A model generated the notes under the pieces. That model was not told the DNA's origin, ran no database searches, and saw only the letters and a program-made list of their open reading frames with translations. DNA of 64,000 nucleotides from Gammaproteobacteria bacterium (GTDB lineage: Bacteria > Pseudomonadota > Gammaproteobacteria > HK1). Position 1 is the stretch's first letter. Each line of letters starts with the position of its first letter. Shown here piece after piece: positions 63,656 through 64,000 of this stretch. The stretch lies in assembly GCA_012103455.1 (NCBI GenBank), contig WLWT01000001.1, forward strand, positions 1,040,001-1,104,000, read 5' to 3'. A program made the translations under genes and the position numbers.

Positions 63656-63910
63656 TCAGGAAGCTGTCTCCTGGCGCTTACGCGCTACTAGCTCGGCAAC
63701 CCGAGCAATCGAGCGAAAGCTATCAATGTCCAGATCGTCACCATCCAACTCAATGTCAAAGGTGGTCTCGACGAAAGTGACCATCTGCATGGCAAACATG
63801 GAGTTGCCGAATCCCGATTCGAAAATGTCCTGCTCGGGCCCTATCCGAGCCCCCTCGAAGGCTTTCGACACAAAGTCCGAAATAAGATCGATTGCATGTT
63901 CACTCGACAT
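63656..63910 (-). CDS. Phosphopantetheinyl carrier protein for amino acids
   Basis: The 84-residue acidic protein starts at ATG 63910 after AAAGGAGGCAAACC. It is a four-helix carrier protein: AIDLISDFVSKAFEGARIGP, QDIFESGFGNSMFAMQMVTF with the Ser attachment site in GNSMFAMQ, and FDIELDGDDLDIDSFRSIAR. The usual motif is DSL in fatty-acid ACPs; here it is NSM, as in carrier proteins paired with amino acid ligases (GNSLFAMQ). It opens the minus-strand operon with the dehydrogenase and ligase. The last 57 bases of the window beyond 63943 show no gene. Confidence 0.92.
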   Translation of the reverse strand: MSSEHAIDLISDFVSKAFEGARIGPEQDIFESGFGNSMFAMQMVTFVETTFDIELDGDDLDIDSFRSIARVAELVARKRQETAS

Positions 63911-64000
63911 GGTTTGCCTCCTTTCTATTCGACCAATAAACATGAAACCCCCGCCCGACCTTACGGCCCGTGTGGCCAGCGTAAACCAATCGTTTGAGCA

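Overview
The window looks like a GC-rich chromosome segment of a chemolithotrophic sulfur-oxidising Pseudomonadota bacterium. It carries a near-complete periplasmic Sox thiosulfate-oxidation system (SoxXYZAB plus SoxCD), flavocytochrome c sulfide dehydrogenase, and many decayed insertion sequences. The nearest relative cannot be named from sequence reading alone. No rRNA, tRNA or CRISPR array was seen.

Region 1 (1-19440) is a surface-polysaccharide locus in two arms. The left arm (minus strand, 9850 to 1) holds two SAM methyltransferases, two DegT-type sugar aminotransferases, a UDP-sugar epimerase, an asparagine-synthase-like amidotransferase, a hexapeptide acyltransferase, a radical SAM/SPASM protein and the start of a membrane glycosyltransferase. 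The right arm (plus strand, 10429 to 19238) holds an inositol-monophosphatase-like phosphatase, a fused WbpB/WbpD-like oxidoreductase-acetyltransferase, two GT4 glycosyltransferases, a second asparagine-synthase-like enzyme and an O-antigen ligase/polymerase-like membrane protein. With the WbpE-like aminotransferase, the fusion would make a 2,3-diacetamido uronic acid nucleotide sugar, which the amidotransferases might convert to a uronamide. Remnants of a GT2 protein, an acetyltransferase, an EPS-type MarR regulator and a methyltransferase show loss of genes. A TGTTCA-N5-TGAACA-type operator occurs in both arms.

Region 2 (19440-30080) is mobile and AT-rich in its centre. A dead IS3 element, MITE-like elements and two inward-facing IS5 transposase remnants bracket an unusual four-gene metabolic island: two EctB-like class III aminotransferases, a D-glutamate cyclase-like DUF4392 protein and a TauD-type dioxygenase. 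A methyltransferase lies just outside. Beyond are a dead IS4 transposase and an IS91-like remnant.

Region 3 (30085-38200) has a damaged CapA-family gene, a PrpF fragment and the operon arsR-methyltransferase / metF / metH, bracketed by two direct copies of the IS91-like remnant.

Region 4 (38400-53060) is the sulfur-oxidation region. It holds fccB, fccA, a SoxH-like MBL-fold protein, a BigR/SqrR-like regulator, soxD, soxC, a divergent YeeE/YedE transporter with an alpha/beta hydrolase, two unknown membrane proteins, then ccdA (SoxV-like), soxB, soxA, soxZ, soxY, soxX, soxS and soxW.

Region 5 (53150-64000) starts with an MmgE/PrpD gene ended by a MITE, followed by a pile of IS4, IS630 and IS1595 elements and an LpxH-like phosphatase/GT4 pair split by a MITE. 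It ends with a small carrier-protein pathway: Sfp-type phosphopantetheinyl transferase, amino acid:[carrier protein] ligase, acyl-CoA dehydrogenase and carrier protein. A roughly 140-bp MITE family with GGGCACCTCTAAAAA ends recurs through the window, and several copies have clear 4-bp target duplications.
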